Assembly (NCBI RefSeq): GCF_035916755.1 | Contig: NZ_JAYWIX010000005.1 | Coordinates: forward strand, 124,001-188,000 | DNA length: 64,000 bases | Source of the DNA: Rothia sp035916755 | GTDB lineage: Bacteria > Actinomycetota > Actinomycetes > Actinomycetales > Micrococcaceae | Direction of reading: 5' to 3' | Part shown: positions 1-7,662 of the stretch, in pieces | Layout of the letters: each line of letters opens with the position of its first letter | Position numbering within the stretch: the first letter of the stretch is position 1 | Position numbers and translations under genes: made by a program | Notes under the pieces: generated by a model | Told to the model about the DNA's origin: nothing | The model's input: only the letters and a program-made list of their open reading frames with translations | Database searches by the model: none

Positions 1-530
1 TGGATTCCCCCCACACCTACGAGTCCCCGGCCTGGCAGTGGCTGATTTTGGGTCGCCCCACCAGCTACTACTATGAGTCCCCTGACCTGGGGGTTAACGG
101 CTGTACGGTTGACTCCTGTTCTGAGGCAGTGCTGAATATCGGCAACCCGCTCATCTGGTGGTCCTTTATCATCGTTGCGGCCCTGTCCCTGCTCATTGTG
201 CTGCTGCGCCGCGACTGGCGTTTTGCAACCCTTTTCGCGGTCTTTGCGGTAGGCTACTTCCCCTGGTTTGCCTACCCCGAGCGCACCATGTTCTTCTTCT
301 ACGCCCTCTCCTTCGAGCCCTACCTGATTCTTATGCTGGCAGGTATTTTGGGGCTGGCGTTAGGACGCCCGGGCGACAGCGTACGCCGCCGCCGGGCCGG
401 GCTACTGGTGGTAGGGCTCTTTGTGGTCTTTGCGCTGTTAGTCTCTATCTACTACTGGCCGATTTGGACGGCTCAGACTGTCCCCTACACCGAGTGGCGC
501 GAGCGCATGTGGTTTGACGCCTGGATTTAG
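1..530 (+). CDS. pmt: Dolichyl-phosphate-mannose protein mannosyltransferase, C-terminal part (truncated by window edge)
   Basis: This is the last ~175 residues of a polytopic membrane glycosyltransferase; the reading frame is open to the window edge, so the start lies upstream. The visible part opens with SPAWQWLILGRP, close to the stretch that begins the C-terminal membrane domain of bacterial Pmt proteins, followed by YYYESP, a short external loop with two cysteines and about four hydrophobic segments. Members of the family transfer mannose from polyprenyl-phosphate mannose to Ser/Thr of exported proteins at the membrane. The GDP-mannose-forming enzyme at 51.8 kb could supply the donor pathway. 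The next gene converges on it four bases away. Assignment rests on the C-terminal domain only. Confidence 0.8.
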   Translation, partial: DSPHTYESPAWQWLILGRPTSYYYESPDLGVNGCTVDSCSEAVLNIGNPLIWWSFIIVAALSLLIVLLRRDWRFATLFAVFAVGYFPWFAYPERTMFFFYALSFEPYLILMLAGILGLALGRPGDSVRRRRAGLLVVGLFVVFALLVSIYYWPIWTAQTVPYTEWRERMWFDAWI

Positions 531-534
531 GGGT

Positions 535-1557
535 CTACTTGGTCAGGAGTTCTTTGAGCTCCTGGCGCTCTGCCCGGCGCTTGAGGGCTAGCTGCTTGCG
601 GTAGCGGGTAGGCCAGGTCATGGCGAGGACGGCTGCCGTTATTAAGAGGGTGAGGGCACCTGCGGTGGCGGCTGCGTCCACCCAGAACTGGGGCGGGTAG
701 AGACGAATGAGGGTGTCGCTCATGCGGAACTGCCAGTTGCCCTGGGGGAAGAAGACCTCGTGGAAGGTGGTGAAGAAGGCTTCCCAGCCGATAGCACCGG
801 CAACGCCCAGACCGATAAGCAGGGCTAGGGTGAGCCAAGCACCGGTGAAAAGGGAGGAACGCAGGACGCCCGGGGCCCGCAGGCGCAGGGTTCTAGCTGA
901 GAGCAGGGCAAGGACCAGCATGATGAGGGCAAAGATCATACTGATCAGCATGACCCGTTTGACGTCGGTCATGTGCTCAACCTCGCTGGCAAGGAAGGCA
1001 GCTTTACCGCCTGTAGTGATATCGGCCAGGTAGGTATGGGGGGCAAAGTTCAAGATATAGTCCAGCCCGTAGGAGCCCAGGCGCAGTCTTTCCTGGGTAT
1101 CGAAGCCGTAGCTATCTACCGGGAAACCGGGGCGATGATATTCGAGCCAGAGGAAAGCGGGGCTGGCGACGGCACGCACAGCTAGCATGATGGTCAGCAC
1201 GGGAACAGCCAGGGCGATGAGGGCCCGGCGCAGCCCCAGCAGGCGGGGCTTGTCGTCTACCGCGACGTCGCGGGCTTCGGCGCGTTCTGAAGCCGGGGTG
1301 GCTTCGGGAGCGGACGCGCTGACTTCGGGGGCAGCCACCGCAGCCTGGGGCGCGGTCCAGGGGGTGGCCTCGGAGGGAGCGTCCGCCCCGGTCTGCTCTG
1401 CCATTGGACTGGTGTCGTCTACCTCGTAGGCGGTAGGAGCCGGAGTCTGAATACCGCGCTCAGCCCTGCGGGCTGACAGTAGGCTATCGGCCTTAGGCGT
1501 AGTGACAGCGGGGCTGAGTTTCTTCCACTCCTGGTTCTGGTCTGGCTGCTGGGCCAC
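535..1557 (-). CDS. Lit/DUF1461 (TIGR01906) family integral membrane protein
   Basis: 340 residues. The first ~105 are a Pro/Ala/Glu-rich, probably cytoplasmic region; a membrane segment follows at about 112-135, a long extracytoplasmic loop to about 200, then three more membrane segments. The loop between segments three and four carries FHEVFF (265-270) and the GNWQF stretch typical of this family. Firmicute Lit proteins of the family move an acyl chain within lipoproteins; whether actinobacterial members do so is unproven. Start is a GTG at 1557 with a good GGGAGG ribosome site. The long disordered N-terminal extension is unusual for the family. Transcribed toward the pmt end. Confidence 0.7.
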   Translation of the reverse strand: MAQQPDQNQEWKKLSPAVTTPKADSLLSARRAERGIQTPAPTAYEVDDTSPMAEQTGADAPSEATPWTAPQAAVAAPEVSASAPEATPASERAEARDVAVDDKPRLLGLRRALIALAVPVLTIMLAVRAVASPAFLWLEYHRPGFPVDSYGFDTQERLRLGSYGLDYILNFAPHTYLADITTGGKAAFLASEVEHMTDVKRVMLISMIFALIMLVLALLSARTLRLRAPGVLRSSLFTGAWLTLALLIGLGVAGAIGWEAFFTTFHEVFFPQGNWQFRMSDTLIRLYPPQFWVDAAATAGALTLLITAAVLAMTWPTRYRKQLALKRRAERQELKELLTK

Positions 1558-1620
1558 GGCGGGTTTCCTCCCGGGTGTCTAGGGTGCGTCTGCCTGTGTA
1601 TTCTACGCGCTAGAAACCAA

Positions 1621-1667
1621 AAACTCCCGCCCGGGCACCGGGGGGGCGATGCTAGGGGCGGGAGTGT
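1621..1667 (-). terminator. Rho-independent terminator of the L,D-transpeptidase gene
   Basis: GC-rich stem built from ACTCCCGCC and GGCGGGAGT; read on the minus strand it is followed by a TTTTTGG run. It lies 29 bases beyond the stop codon. Confidence 0.7.
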
Positions 1668-1695
1668 TGCAGTCTGTGCCGGTTAGGCTCTGGTC

Positions 1696-2940
1696 TTACC
1701 AGTTACCCTTCCAGGTGGAGTCGTGGTAGTTGGCGAAGGGGATGTTCCAGTCGCCGTAGCCGTCGTCGGGGTCAGCCTGGGGGTAACCGGTGTTAACGGT
1801 CTCCACCACATCGCCTACGCCAAAGGTGTTGTAGAAGAACTTAGCGTCATCGGGCAGCATGCCGATGCAGCCGTGGGAGACGTTCGCGCGGCCCACTGAC
1901 GCCCAGGCTGAGGGCAAGGCCTGGTGCACGAACACGCCGCCGGAGGTCAGTCGAGCGGTCCAGGAGGCCCAGAAAGGCTCGTAGTAGTGGGGGTCGTTTT
2001 CTCCCAGGTTGAGGGAGCCGGGGTTGAAGTAGTAGCTCTCGGCCTTTTCCATGATGACCAGCTGGCCCACCACTGAGGGCCATTCGGTGTTGCCCAGGGT
2101 GATAAAGGCTTCGCGCACCAGCACATCGTCCACATACATCTTGATGGTCTTGGTGTTGTTATCGGCAAAAGCGTAGCGCTTGTTCCAGGTCTTGAAGCTG
2201 CGGGTGGTGGTGTGGTTACCAATCATGCCGTTACCCACATCAAGGCCGAAAAGGTCGATGGTGACGGTAACAGTAGAGTTGGTAGCCCACTTGTCTTCGG
2301 GGCGGTAGCGCACCATGTAGTCGCTGTACCAGCGGAACTTACCAGCCTGATCGCCGCCACCCTTTACGGTGATGCGTTTTTCGACCTCGGCCTTGTTAAG
2401 GACAGGCTCTGAGAAGTTGAACTGGATAATCTTGCCGATGCCGTAGGTGGCTCCCTCGTCAAAGTTCATGAGGGCATCTACCTCATAGGCGGCAGAGACG
2501 GTAGAGAAAGTGCTCTCGCCGGCTCCAGCGGTGCCTGCAGCGTCCTCGGCCTCCCACTCCACGGTGTAGTCGCTGTGGAAGAGCATGCGGTCGGTTGAGG
2601 CCCAGCTCTTGCCGTCTGCTGCCAGTTCGCCTTCGAGCTCTTCGCCCTTTGCCGTGGTGACGGTGACCTTGGTGAGGGTCGAGTCAGCGGTGGTGACGGT
2701 GACGGTCTCGATGGGGTTGATTTCTACCTCGTCGAGAGCGGGGTAGACCTCTACAGTACCGGTGAACTCTGCTGTGGGGGTAGGGCTGGGGGTAGCACTC
2801 GCGCTACTGGTCTCGCTGCTGGCGGCGGTGCTCTCTGAGGTAGAGCAGGCTGCCAGGGTCACGGTACCCAGGGCGCCGACGGTCACAAACGACCGACGGG
2901 TAAAGGCGTCTCGGTTGGCTGCGTTGATGGGCTTGACCAC
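1696..2940 (-). CDS. L,D-transpeptidase lipoprotein (YkuD catalytic domain, Ig-like N-terminal domain)
   Basis: 414 residues. The N terminus has a twin-arginine motif (RRSF, residues 15-18) and a lipobox ending at Cys32 (LAAC), so it should be Tat-exported and lipid-anchored. A Ser/Ala/Thr/Pro linker follows, then two Ig-like domains as in mycobacterial Ldt proteins, then the YkuD domain with the catalytic SHGCIGM motif (Cys at about 358) and the upstream His of HQALP. Enzymes of this type make 3-3 cross-links in peptidoglycan or attach proteins to it. Start is GTG at 2940 behind AAGGAAG. It is flanked by terminators on both sides and is therefore probably monocistronic. Confidence 0.92.
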   Translation of the reverse strand: MVKPINAANRDAFTRRSFVTVGALGTVTLAACSTSESTAASSETSSASATPSPTPTAEFTGTVEVYPALDEVEINPIETVTVTTADSTLTKVTVTTAKGEELEGELAADGKSWASTDRMLFHSDYTVEWEAEDAAGTAGAGESTFSTVSAAYEVDALMNFDEGATYGIGKIIQFNFSEPVLNKAEVEKRITVKGGGDQAGKFRWYSDYMVRYRPEDKWATNSTVTVTIDLFGLDVGNGMIGNHTTTRSFKTWNKRYAFADNNTKTIKMYVDDVLVREAFITLGNTEWPSVVGQLVIMEKAESYYFNPGSLNLGENDPHYYEPFWASWTARLTSGGVFVHQALPSAWASVGRANVSHGCIGMLPDDAKFFYNTFGVGDVVETVNTGYPQADPDDGYGDWNIPFANYHDSTWKGNW

Positions 2941-3041
2941 GAACTTATCTTCCTTATGTCACGTACTGTGGGCGCGAGTGTGTTGTGTGCTCGTCAAAGT
3001 TTATCGGATGGGGGCTGTTTTTGATATAGCGGCTACAAGAA

Positions 3042-3068
3042 AACCCGTTGGCGGAAGGCCAACGGGTT
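3042..3068 (-). terminator. Terminator after the whiB-DUF3499 operon
   Basis: Perfect 11-bp stem AACCCGTTGGC / GCCAACGGGTT with a five-base loop, followed on the minus strand by TTTTCTTG. It lies just past the DUF3499 stop codon. Confidence 0.85.
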
Positions 3069-3083
3069 GCGCGGGCTCAGGTT

Positions 3084-3347
3084 TTAGACTGAGCGCAGGG
3101 GCGGGTAGGACGCGTCTGCCTGCTCCTCTACCGCGGGGCTGGTAGCGGGGGCGTCCAGACGCACGACATCCCAGCCCTGGGGGGCGGTGAGCCGGTCGGC
3201 GTGGAATTCGCACAGGTCGTAAGCGTGGGGCTCCCGGTGTACCGAGAGGGGACCAATCACAGCGGTTGACTGGGCGTAAGCATAAGTGAGCGTGAAAATA
3301 GCCTCACGCTGGCAGGTTTGGCGTGAGCACTGGCGGGTAATTGCCAT
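3084..3347 (-). CDS. DUF3499 family small zinc-ribbon-like protein
   Basis: 87 residues, the usual size for this actinobacterial family. Cys7 and Cys12 near the N terminus pair with Cys46 and His49 (DLCEFH) in a pattern that looks like a metal-binding ribbon. The C-terminal ~20 residues are low complexity. It starts 18 bases after the whiB stop codon with an AGAAGGG ribosome site, so the two are almost certainly one transcript; this whiB-DUF3499 pairing is common in Actinobacteria. No function is established. Confidence 0.85.
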   Translation of the reverse strand: MAITRQCSRQTCQREAIFTLTYAYAQSTAVIGPLSVHREPHAYDLCEFHADRLTAPQGWDVVRLDAPATSPAVEEQADASYPPLRSV

Positions 3348-3365
3348 GAATCAAGCCCTTCTTTC

Positions 3366-3839
3366 TTAGATAGCTTGCTTGCGGAGGCGGCGGCGTTCAC
3401 GCTCGGACAGGCCGCCCCAGATACCGAAGCGCTCGTCGTTTTCCATGGCGTATTCTAGGCAGGCTTCGCGAACGGGGCATTCGCTACATACTCGCTTAGC
3501 GTCGCGGGTTGATCCGCCCTTTTCGGGGAAGAAGGCCTCGGGATCGGTCTGGGCGCAGAGGGCATCTGCCTGCCAGGAGAGTTCGCCGTCGTCACCGTCT
3601 GTGCTGTAGATGCCGGCGGCCTGCTGCCAGAGGGAGAGGGCGTCGGAGTCTGTGGAGAACATGTCGGTAGCTGAGCTGCTGGCGAGTGAGTTTGCGCGGC
3701 TGCGGCTTTTGGGGGCGGCGGCGTTGAGCAAAGCGGTAGCCTGGTCTTCTAAGTACTGGGCAGAGTGCATAGTGTGGTACTGGGCCACATCAGGCGTGTG
3801 CCCTGCAGCGCCCTGAGGTAGGCGGCTGTGGAGGCCCAT
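3366..3839 (-). CDS. whiB: WhiB-family iron-sulfur transcriptional regulator (WhiB2/WhmD-like)
   Basis: About 157 residues. The C-terminal half has the WhiB signature: one Cys in ALCAQ, then the C-x2-C-x5-C cluster in VCSECPVREAC, which binds a 4Fe-4S cluster, the GIWGG turn and a basic ERERRRLRK tail for DNA contact. WhiB2-type proteins act in cell division and septation. An ATG at 3854 is in frame, but GAAAGGGAAG sits ideally before the ATG at 3839, which is preferred. The N-terminal ~75 residues are Ser/Ala-rich and variable. It is first gene of an operon with DUF3499. Confidence 0.9.
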   Translation of the reverse strand: MGLHSRLPQGAAGHTPDVAQYHTMHSAQYLEDQATALLNAAAPKSRSRANSLASSSATDMFSTDSDALSLWQQAAGIYSTDGDDGELSWQADALCAQTDPEAFFPEKGGSTRDAKRVCSECPVREACLEYAMENDERFGIWGGLSERERRRLRKQAI

Positions 3840-4040
3840 ATTCTTCCCTTTCATATCCCAAACAGAGGACAGAATAAAAAATTTCCCTGCACCTAATTAC
3901 ACGCGTGTAACGGCCCGTTCGTCAAGCTGGGATTAAAAAAATCTTCTTCACACGAGATTCTCTCACAAAAATTTGCGTTTCTCTGTGGTATATGCATTTG
4001 CTGCGGCGGGCTCTCTCTGGCCGCGGGGCGGGCGGTGCCT

Positions 4041-4046
4041 TAGAGT
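4041..4046 (+). promoter_or_regulatory. -10 box (TAGAGT) for a leaderless TIGR03089 transcript
   Basis: TAGAGT followed by seven bases and then the ATG. The same layout recurs at many genes in this window. Actinobacterial -10 boxes follow TANNNT and lie six to seven bases before the transcription start, so transcription would begin at the start codon. Confidence 0.6.
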
Positions 4047-4053
4047 AGGGAGC

Positions 4054-4806
4054 ATGACAGCTTCATTTTCCCAGGTCGGTTCTTCTTTTTCGCAGTTCAT
4101 GGCTCTCTTGGCCCAGCGCCAGTCCCCTGCCCTACTCTGGTATTCGGCTCCCGGTGAGCGCATTGAGCTTTCGGGCCGGGTTTTTGACAACTGGGTTGCT
4201 AAGACCGCTAATTTTTTGGTGGACGAGTGCGAGGCTGAGCCCGGCTCCCTGCTAGCGCTTCCCCAGCGCCTGCACTGGCGGTCGCTGGTTTTGGCGGCAG
4301 CTGGCCTGCGGGTCGGGGCAACTCTGGCCTGGGGGCAGCAGGCGGGGGCGGACGTCCGCGCAGCCTTTGATATGTCAGAGCTAGAGGACACTGAGGAAGA
4401 GTACCTGCTGGCTGTGGCCTCTGAGCCGCTGGCACCTCGTTTTATGGGGCAGCTACCGCCTGAGGTGATTGACTATGCCGCTGAGGTAAGGCCCCACCCC
4501 GACGTCTACGTGGGCTGGGCTGCCCCCACTGCCGAGGGGCAGGCGTGGGCTGGCACCAGCTATGGCCAGCTGATGGAGCAGCTCACCGAGCGGGTTAGAG
4601 CCCTGGGCGCTGAACACGAGCCTGAGGTAGCTGCCCTCCAGGTTCCGGGGGAGCACTTCGATGCCGCCTACCTAAAGCAGGCTCTGGCGGTCATGGCTTC
4701 TGGCCGGGCAGCCCTGGTTCTCGACCCGGCGGTCACTTGGGAACAGGGCCGTCTTAGTCGAGTTTTGGGCGACGAACGGGCCCGGTCTCTGCATTCTCAA
4801 CGATAG
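4054..4806 (+). CDS. TIGR03089 family protein
   Basis: 250 residues from ATG 4054. The family resembles the N-terminal part of AMP-binding (acyl-CoA synthetase-like) enzymes but lacks the complete catalytic core; no reaction is known. Motifs visible include the LALPQRLHW block and AGLRVGATLAW. A longer frame opens at 3973, but the 4054 start fits better: a TAGAGT box lies exactly seven bases before it, suggesting a leaderless transcript. Its last 53 bases overlap the convergent gtrA gene on the opposite strand. The neighbourhood TIGR03089-GtrA-purK-purE-LCP recurs in related genomes. Confidence 0.8.
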   Translation: MTASFSQVGSSFSQFMALLAQRQSPALLWYSAPGERIELSGRVFDNWVAKTANFLVDECEAEPGSLLALPQRLHWRSLVLAAAGLRVGATLAWGQQAGADVRAAFDMSELEDTEEEYLLAVASEPLAPRFMGQLPPEVIDYAAEVRPHPDVYVGWAAPTAEGQAWAGTSYGQLMEQLTERVRALGAEHEPEVAALQVPGEHFDAAYLKQALAVMASGRAALVLDPAVTWEQGRLSRVLGDERARSLHSQR

Positions 4807-5329
4807 GCAGGGAGCCGGTCATAATCTTGGTGGCCTCTTCAATCAGCTCGGCCCGCTTTTCTTCGGCGGTCTTATCGTAGCTGTGGCTCTTGCTCTGTGA
4901 GAAGACCCAGAACTTGTAGAGGAAGTAGCGCACGATGGTGCCCAAGATAGTACCGATGATGGTGCCCGAGATGAAGGACGCCCGGGGGCTGGTTAGGCCC
5001 AGTACGTAGACGCTAAAGAGCACGCAGGAGGCCTCAACACCGATACCGATGGCGTTGACAATGCCGAATTCGATGGCCTCGCGCACCTTGTTGCCGGTGC
5101 GTTTTTCGCGGAAGGTCCACAGGCGGTTTGCTACCCAGGAGAAGATGGTGGCAACGATGCCAGCCACAACCTTGGCCTTGGCGTGCCCGTCGGAAAAGAT
5201 AGAGTGCATGAGCGACCAGGTCACCGTCGAGTTAATAATGAAGGCCAGGCCACCGACGCTCAGGAACTGGGCTATCTCCCGGCCGTGACTGTGCCACAGG
5301 GTCTCTAGACGCTGTTTGAGTGCGCTCAT
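4754..5329 (-). CDS. GtrA family membrane protein
   Basis: 191 residues with four membrane segments in the first ~145, matching the GtrA fold (FLSVGGLAFIIN, then VANRLWTFRE after segment two). GtrA proteins are thought to help move polyprenyl-linked sugars across the membrane in wall or surface polysaccharide synthesis. The C-terminal ~45 residues form a charged cytoplasmic tail. Start ATG 5329 has GAGGGAGAG upstream. The gene end overlaps the end of the convergent TIGR03089 gene by 53 bases. Upstream it is divergent from purK. Confidence 0.88.
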   Translation of the reverse strand: MSALKQRLETLWHSHGREIAQFLSVGGLAFIINSTVTWSLMHSIFSDGHAKAKVVAGIVATIFSWVANRLWTFREKRTGNKVREAIEFGIVNAIGIGVEASCVLFSVYVLGLTSPRASFISGTIIGTILGTIVRYFLYKFWVFSQSKSHSYDKTAEEKRAELIEEATKIMTGSLPIVENAETGPVRRPKLD

Positions 5330-5590
5330 AGTTTCTCTCCCTCGTCGTATGGTGCGGGCCCCCTCCCGGCGGGAACTGGTATGAGTTCGGCAGGGAACGT
5401 CTCAACGCACCGACTGAACTGGGGAGCAGGTCTTATTCTGTTCACATAGTACAGGCGCCATCCCCCTACCTACCCCCTTCCAGGGGTAGTGTTTTGCTCA
5501 CAGATAGCGGGGCATTACCTGGGAGCTTGCCCAGCCTTTAGGGGCTGTTCAGCATGTATCGGGCACTTTTACAAGCACCCTACACCCAGG

Positions 5591-5596
5591 TAGCCT
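5591..5596 (+). promoter_or_regulatory. -10 box (TAGCCT) for purKE
   Basis: TAGCCT lies seven bases before GTG 5604, the TANNNT-N7-start layout seen at several other genes in the window. Confidence 0.5.
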
Positions 5597-5603
5597 AGTG
5601 ACT

Positions 5604-6797
5604 GTGACTTACCCTATGACTGGACCAAAAATTGGTGTTGTGGGTGGCGGTCAGCTAGCGCGTATGATGGCGCCTGCCGCTACCGAGCTTGGCTTCGACC
5701 TTCGTATTCTGGCTGAGAGTGAGGACGTCTGCGCCCGCCGGGCGGTACCTTTCGCTCCGGTAGGTGACTACCACGACTACGATACGCTGGCAGCTTTTGC
5801 CCGCGAGGTTGATGTGCTCACCTTCGATCATGAACATGTTCCCACTAATTTTCTGCAGCGGCTGATGGATGAGGGCGTCAATGTTCAGCCCCGCCCCGCT
5901 GCCCTGGTTCATGCCCAGGACAAGATTGAGATGCGCAAGGCCGTTGACCGTCTGGGCCTGCCCAACCCCCGCTGGGCCGAAGTACGCACCCTGGACGAGC
6001 TCCTCGCCTTTGGCAAGGAGGGCAGCTGGCCGATCGTCCTCAAAACCCCGCGCGGTGGCTATGACGGCAAGGGCGTGATGGTGCTTGATGATGAGCAGGA
6101 AGCCCGCGAGAAGTCAGCGCCCTGGTTTGAGCAGCTGCCTGCCCGCACCGACTTTTCGGCGCTTCTGGTGGAGGAAAAGGTTCCTTTCACCCGCGAGCTC
6201 TCTGCCCTGGTAGCCCGCCGTGATTCTGGGCAGGTTATGGCCTGGCCGGTAGCTGAGTCCATTCAGGTGAACTCGGTCTGCGACGAAGTCATTGCCCCTG
6301 CCCCCGGCATCTCCCCTGAGGTCGCAGAAGCTGCCCAGGCAGCCGCCCTTAAGGTTGCAACCGAGTTGGGCGTCACCGGCGTCATGGCCGCTGAACTCTT
6401 TGAAGTTCCCACCTCTGAGGCGGGCTTCCTCATTAACGAATTCGCCATGCGCCCCCACAACTCCGGCCACTGGACCCAGGACGGGTCAGTCACCAGCCAG
6501 TTTGAGCAGCACCTGCGGGCCGTTGCTAACTACCCCCTGGGTAGCACCGACATCAAGGGCGAGGTCGCCCTGATGAAGAACTTCTTGGGCGGCACCAACG
6601 ACGATATCTTCGGCGTCTACCCGCAGCTCATGGAAGACTACCCGGCTGCCAAGGTCCACTACTACGGCAAGGCAGTCAAGCCCGGCCGCAAGATTGGGCA
6701 CATCAATATGACCGGCCCCGCAGATGAGCTAGCGACTCTCCGCCAGCAGGCCACCGCAGCAGCTTCTCTGCTCACCGATGGCCCCTCCACCCCCTAA
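5604..6797 (+). CDS. purK: N5-carboxyaminoimidazole ribonucleotide synthase (PurK)
   Basis: About 397 residues, normal for PurK. It is an ATP-grasp enzyme that carboxylates AIR to N5-CAIR in purine synthesis. Visible are GGGQLARMM at the N terminus, TPRGGYDGKG in the ATP-grasp lid, and NEFAMRPHNSGHW in the active-site region. Three in-frame starts compete: GTG 5598, GTG 5604 and ATG 5616. I chose 5604 because a TAGCCT box ends exactly seven bases upstream, as at other leaderless genes here. It is followed by purE after 70 bases, presumably in one operon. Confidence 0.95.
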   Translation: MTYPMTGPKIGVVGGGQLARMMAPAATELGFDLRILAESEDVCARRAVPFAPVGDYHDYDTLAAFAREVDVLTFDHEHVPTNFLQRLMDEGVNVQPRPAALVHAQDKIEMRKAVDRLGLPNPRWAEVRTLDELLAFGKEGSWPIVLKTPRGGYDGKGVMVLDDEQEAREKSAPWFEQLPARTDFSALLVEEKVPFTRELSALVARRDSGQVMAWPVAESIQVNSVCDEVIAPAPGISPEVAEAAQAAALKVATELGVTGVMAAELFEVPTSEAGFLINEFAMRPHNSGHWTQDGSVTSQFEQHLRAVANYPLGSTDIKGEVALMKNFLGGTNDDIFGVYPQLMEDYPAAKVHYYGKAVKPGRKIGHINMTGPADELATLRQQATAAASLLTDGPSTP

Positions 6798-6867
6798 CTC
6801 CGCAGGCCCAGCCCGGCCCTACCCAGGTGGGGCAGGCGTCCGCACCACCCTACCGTCAAGGAGCAAG

Positions 6868-7506
6868 ATGACCTCCCCCTACGACTCCAATAACCCCATT
6901 GTCGGCATCGTGATGGGCTCAGACTCAGACTGGCCGGTCATGGAAGCAGCCGCTGAGGTGCTCGAAGAATTCGGCATCCCCTACGAGGCAGACGTAGTCT
7001 CAGCCCACCGCATGCCCGAAGACATGATTGCCTACGGGCGTGAAGCAGCAGACCGCGGCATACGCGTCATCATTGCCGGTGCCGGCGGCGCAGCCCACCT
7101 GCCCGGCATGCTGGCCTCTGTTACCCCCCTGCCCGTGATTGGTGTTCCGGTCAAGCTCAAGTCCCTCGACGGTATGGATTCTCTCCTGTCGATAGTACAG
7201 ATGCCTGCCGGTGTTCCCGTCGCAACCGTCTCTATCAACGGCGCCCGCAATGCCGGCCTGCTGGCTCTGCGCATACTCGGTTCAGGCAGCGACGGCTTTG
7301 CCCACCAGGTACGGGCCGACCTCGTAGACTTTGCCACCTCCCTGCGCCAGACCGCCATGGATAAGGGCGCAGCCCTGCGCGCCAAGGTCGAAGAGCACAA
7401 GGCAGAACTCGATAAGGACGCCGCCCCCCGCCCCACCCAGGCGGCAACAGCCCCGGCCCACAACGACGAGCAAGACGGCCAGCAGAAGACCCCCTACGCT
7501 CCTTAA
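6868..7506 (+). CDS. purE: N5-carboxyaminoimidazole ribonucleotide mutase (PurE)
   Basis: 212 residues from ATG 6868, which has AAGGAG before it; the open frame extends further upstream but is not needed. PurE converts N5-CAIR to CAIR, the step after PurK. The core shows GSDSDWPVM, SAHRMPEDM and the GGAAHLPGM loop that bind the nucleotide. The family core is about 160 residues; here a ~45-residue charged, Pro/Ala-rich and probably disordered tail follows. A strong terminator ends the transcript. Confidence 0.95.
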   Translation: MTSPYDSNNPIVGIVMGSDSDWPVMEAAAEVLEEFGIPYEADVVSAHRMPEDMIAYGREAADRGIRVIIAGAGGAAHLPGMLASVTPLPVIGVPVKLKSLDGMDSLLSIVQMPAGVPVATVSINGARNAGLLALRILGSGSDGFAHQVRADLVDFATSLRQTAMDKGAALRAKVEEHKAELDKDAAPRPTQAATAPAHNDEQDGQQKTPYAP

Positions 7507-7583
7507 CCCGATACCGGGCACTCCGGCCTGCCCCTTCGGCAAGTTCAGGAAGAGCACCCCGGGAGCACCCAGCTTCTTTCAGT

Positions 7584-7621
7584 AGTGTGGTTGAGTAGAT
7601 TTCAAGCTACTCAACCACACT
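7584..7621 (+). terminator. Strong terminator after purKE
   Basis: Perfect 15-bp stem (AGTGTGGTTGAGTAG and its complement) with an eight-base loop, followed by CGGTTATTTTT. It separates purE from the LCP gene. Confidence 0.9.
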
Positions 7622-7662
7622 CGGTTATTTTTCAGGCCCCACCACACCAGGGAGGCAAACAC

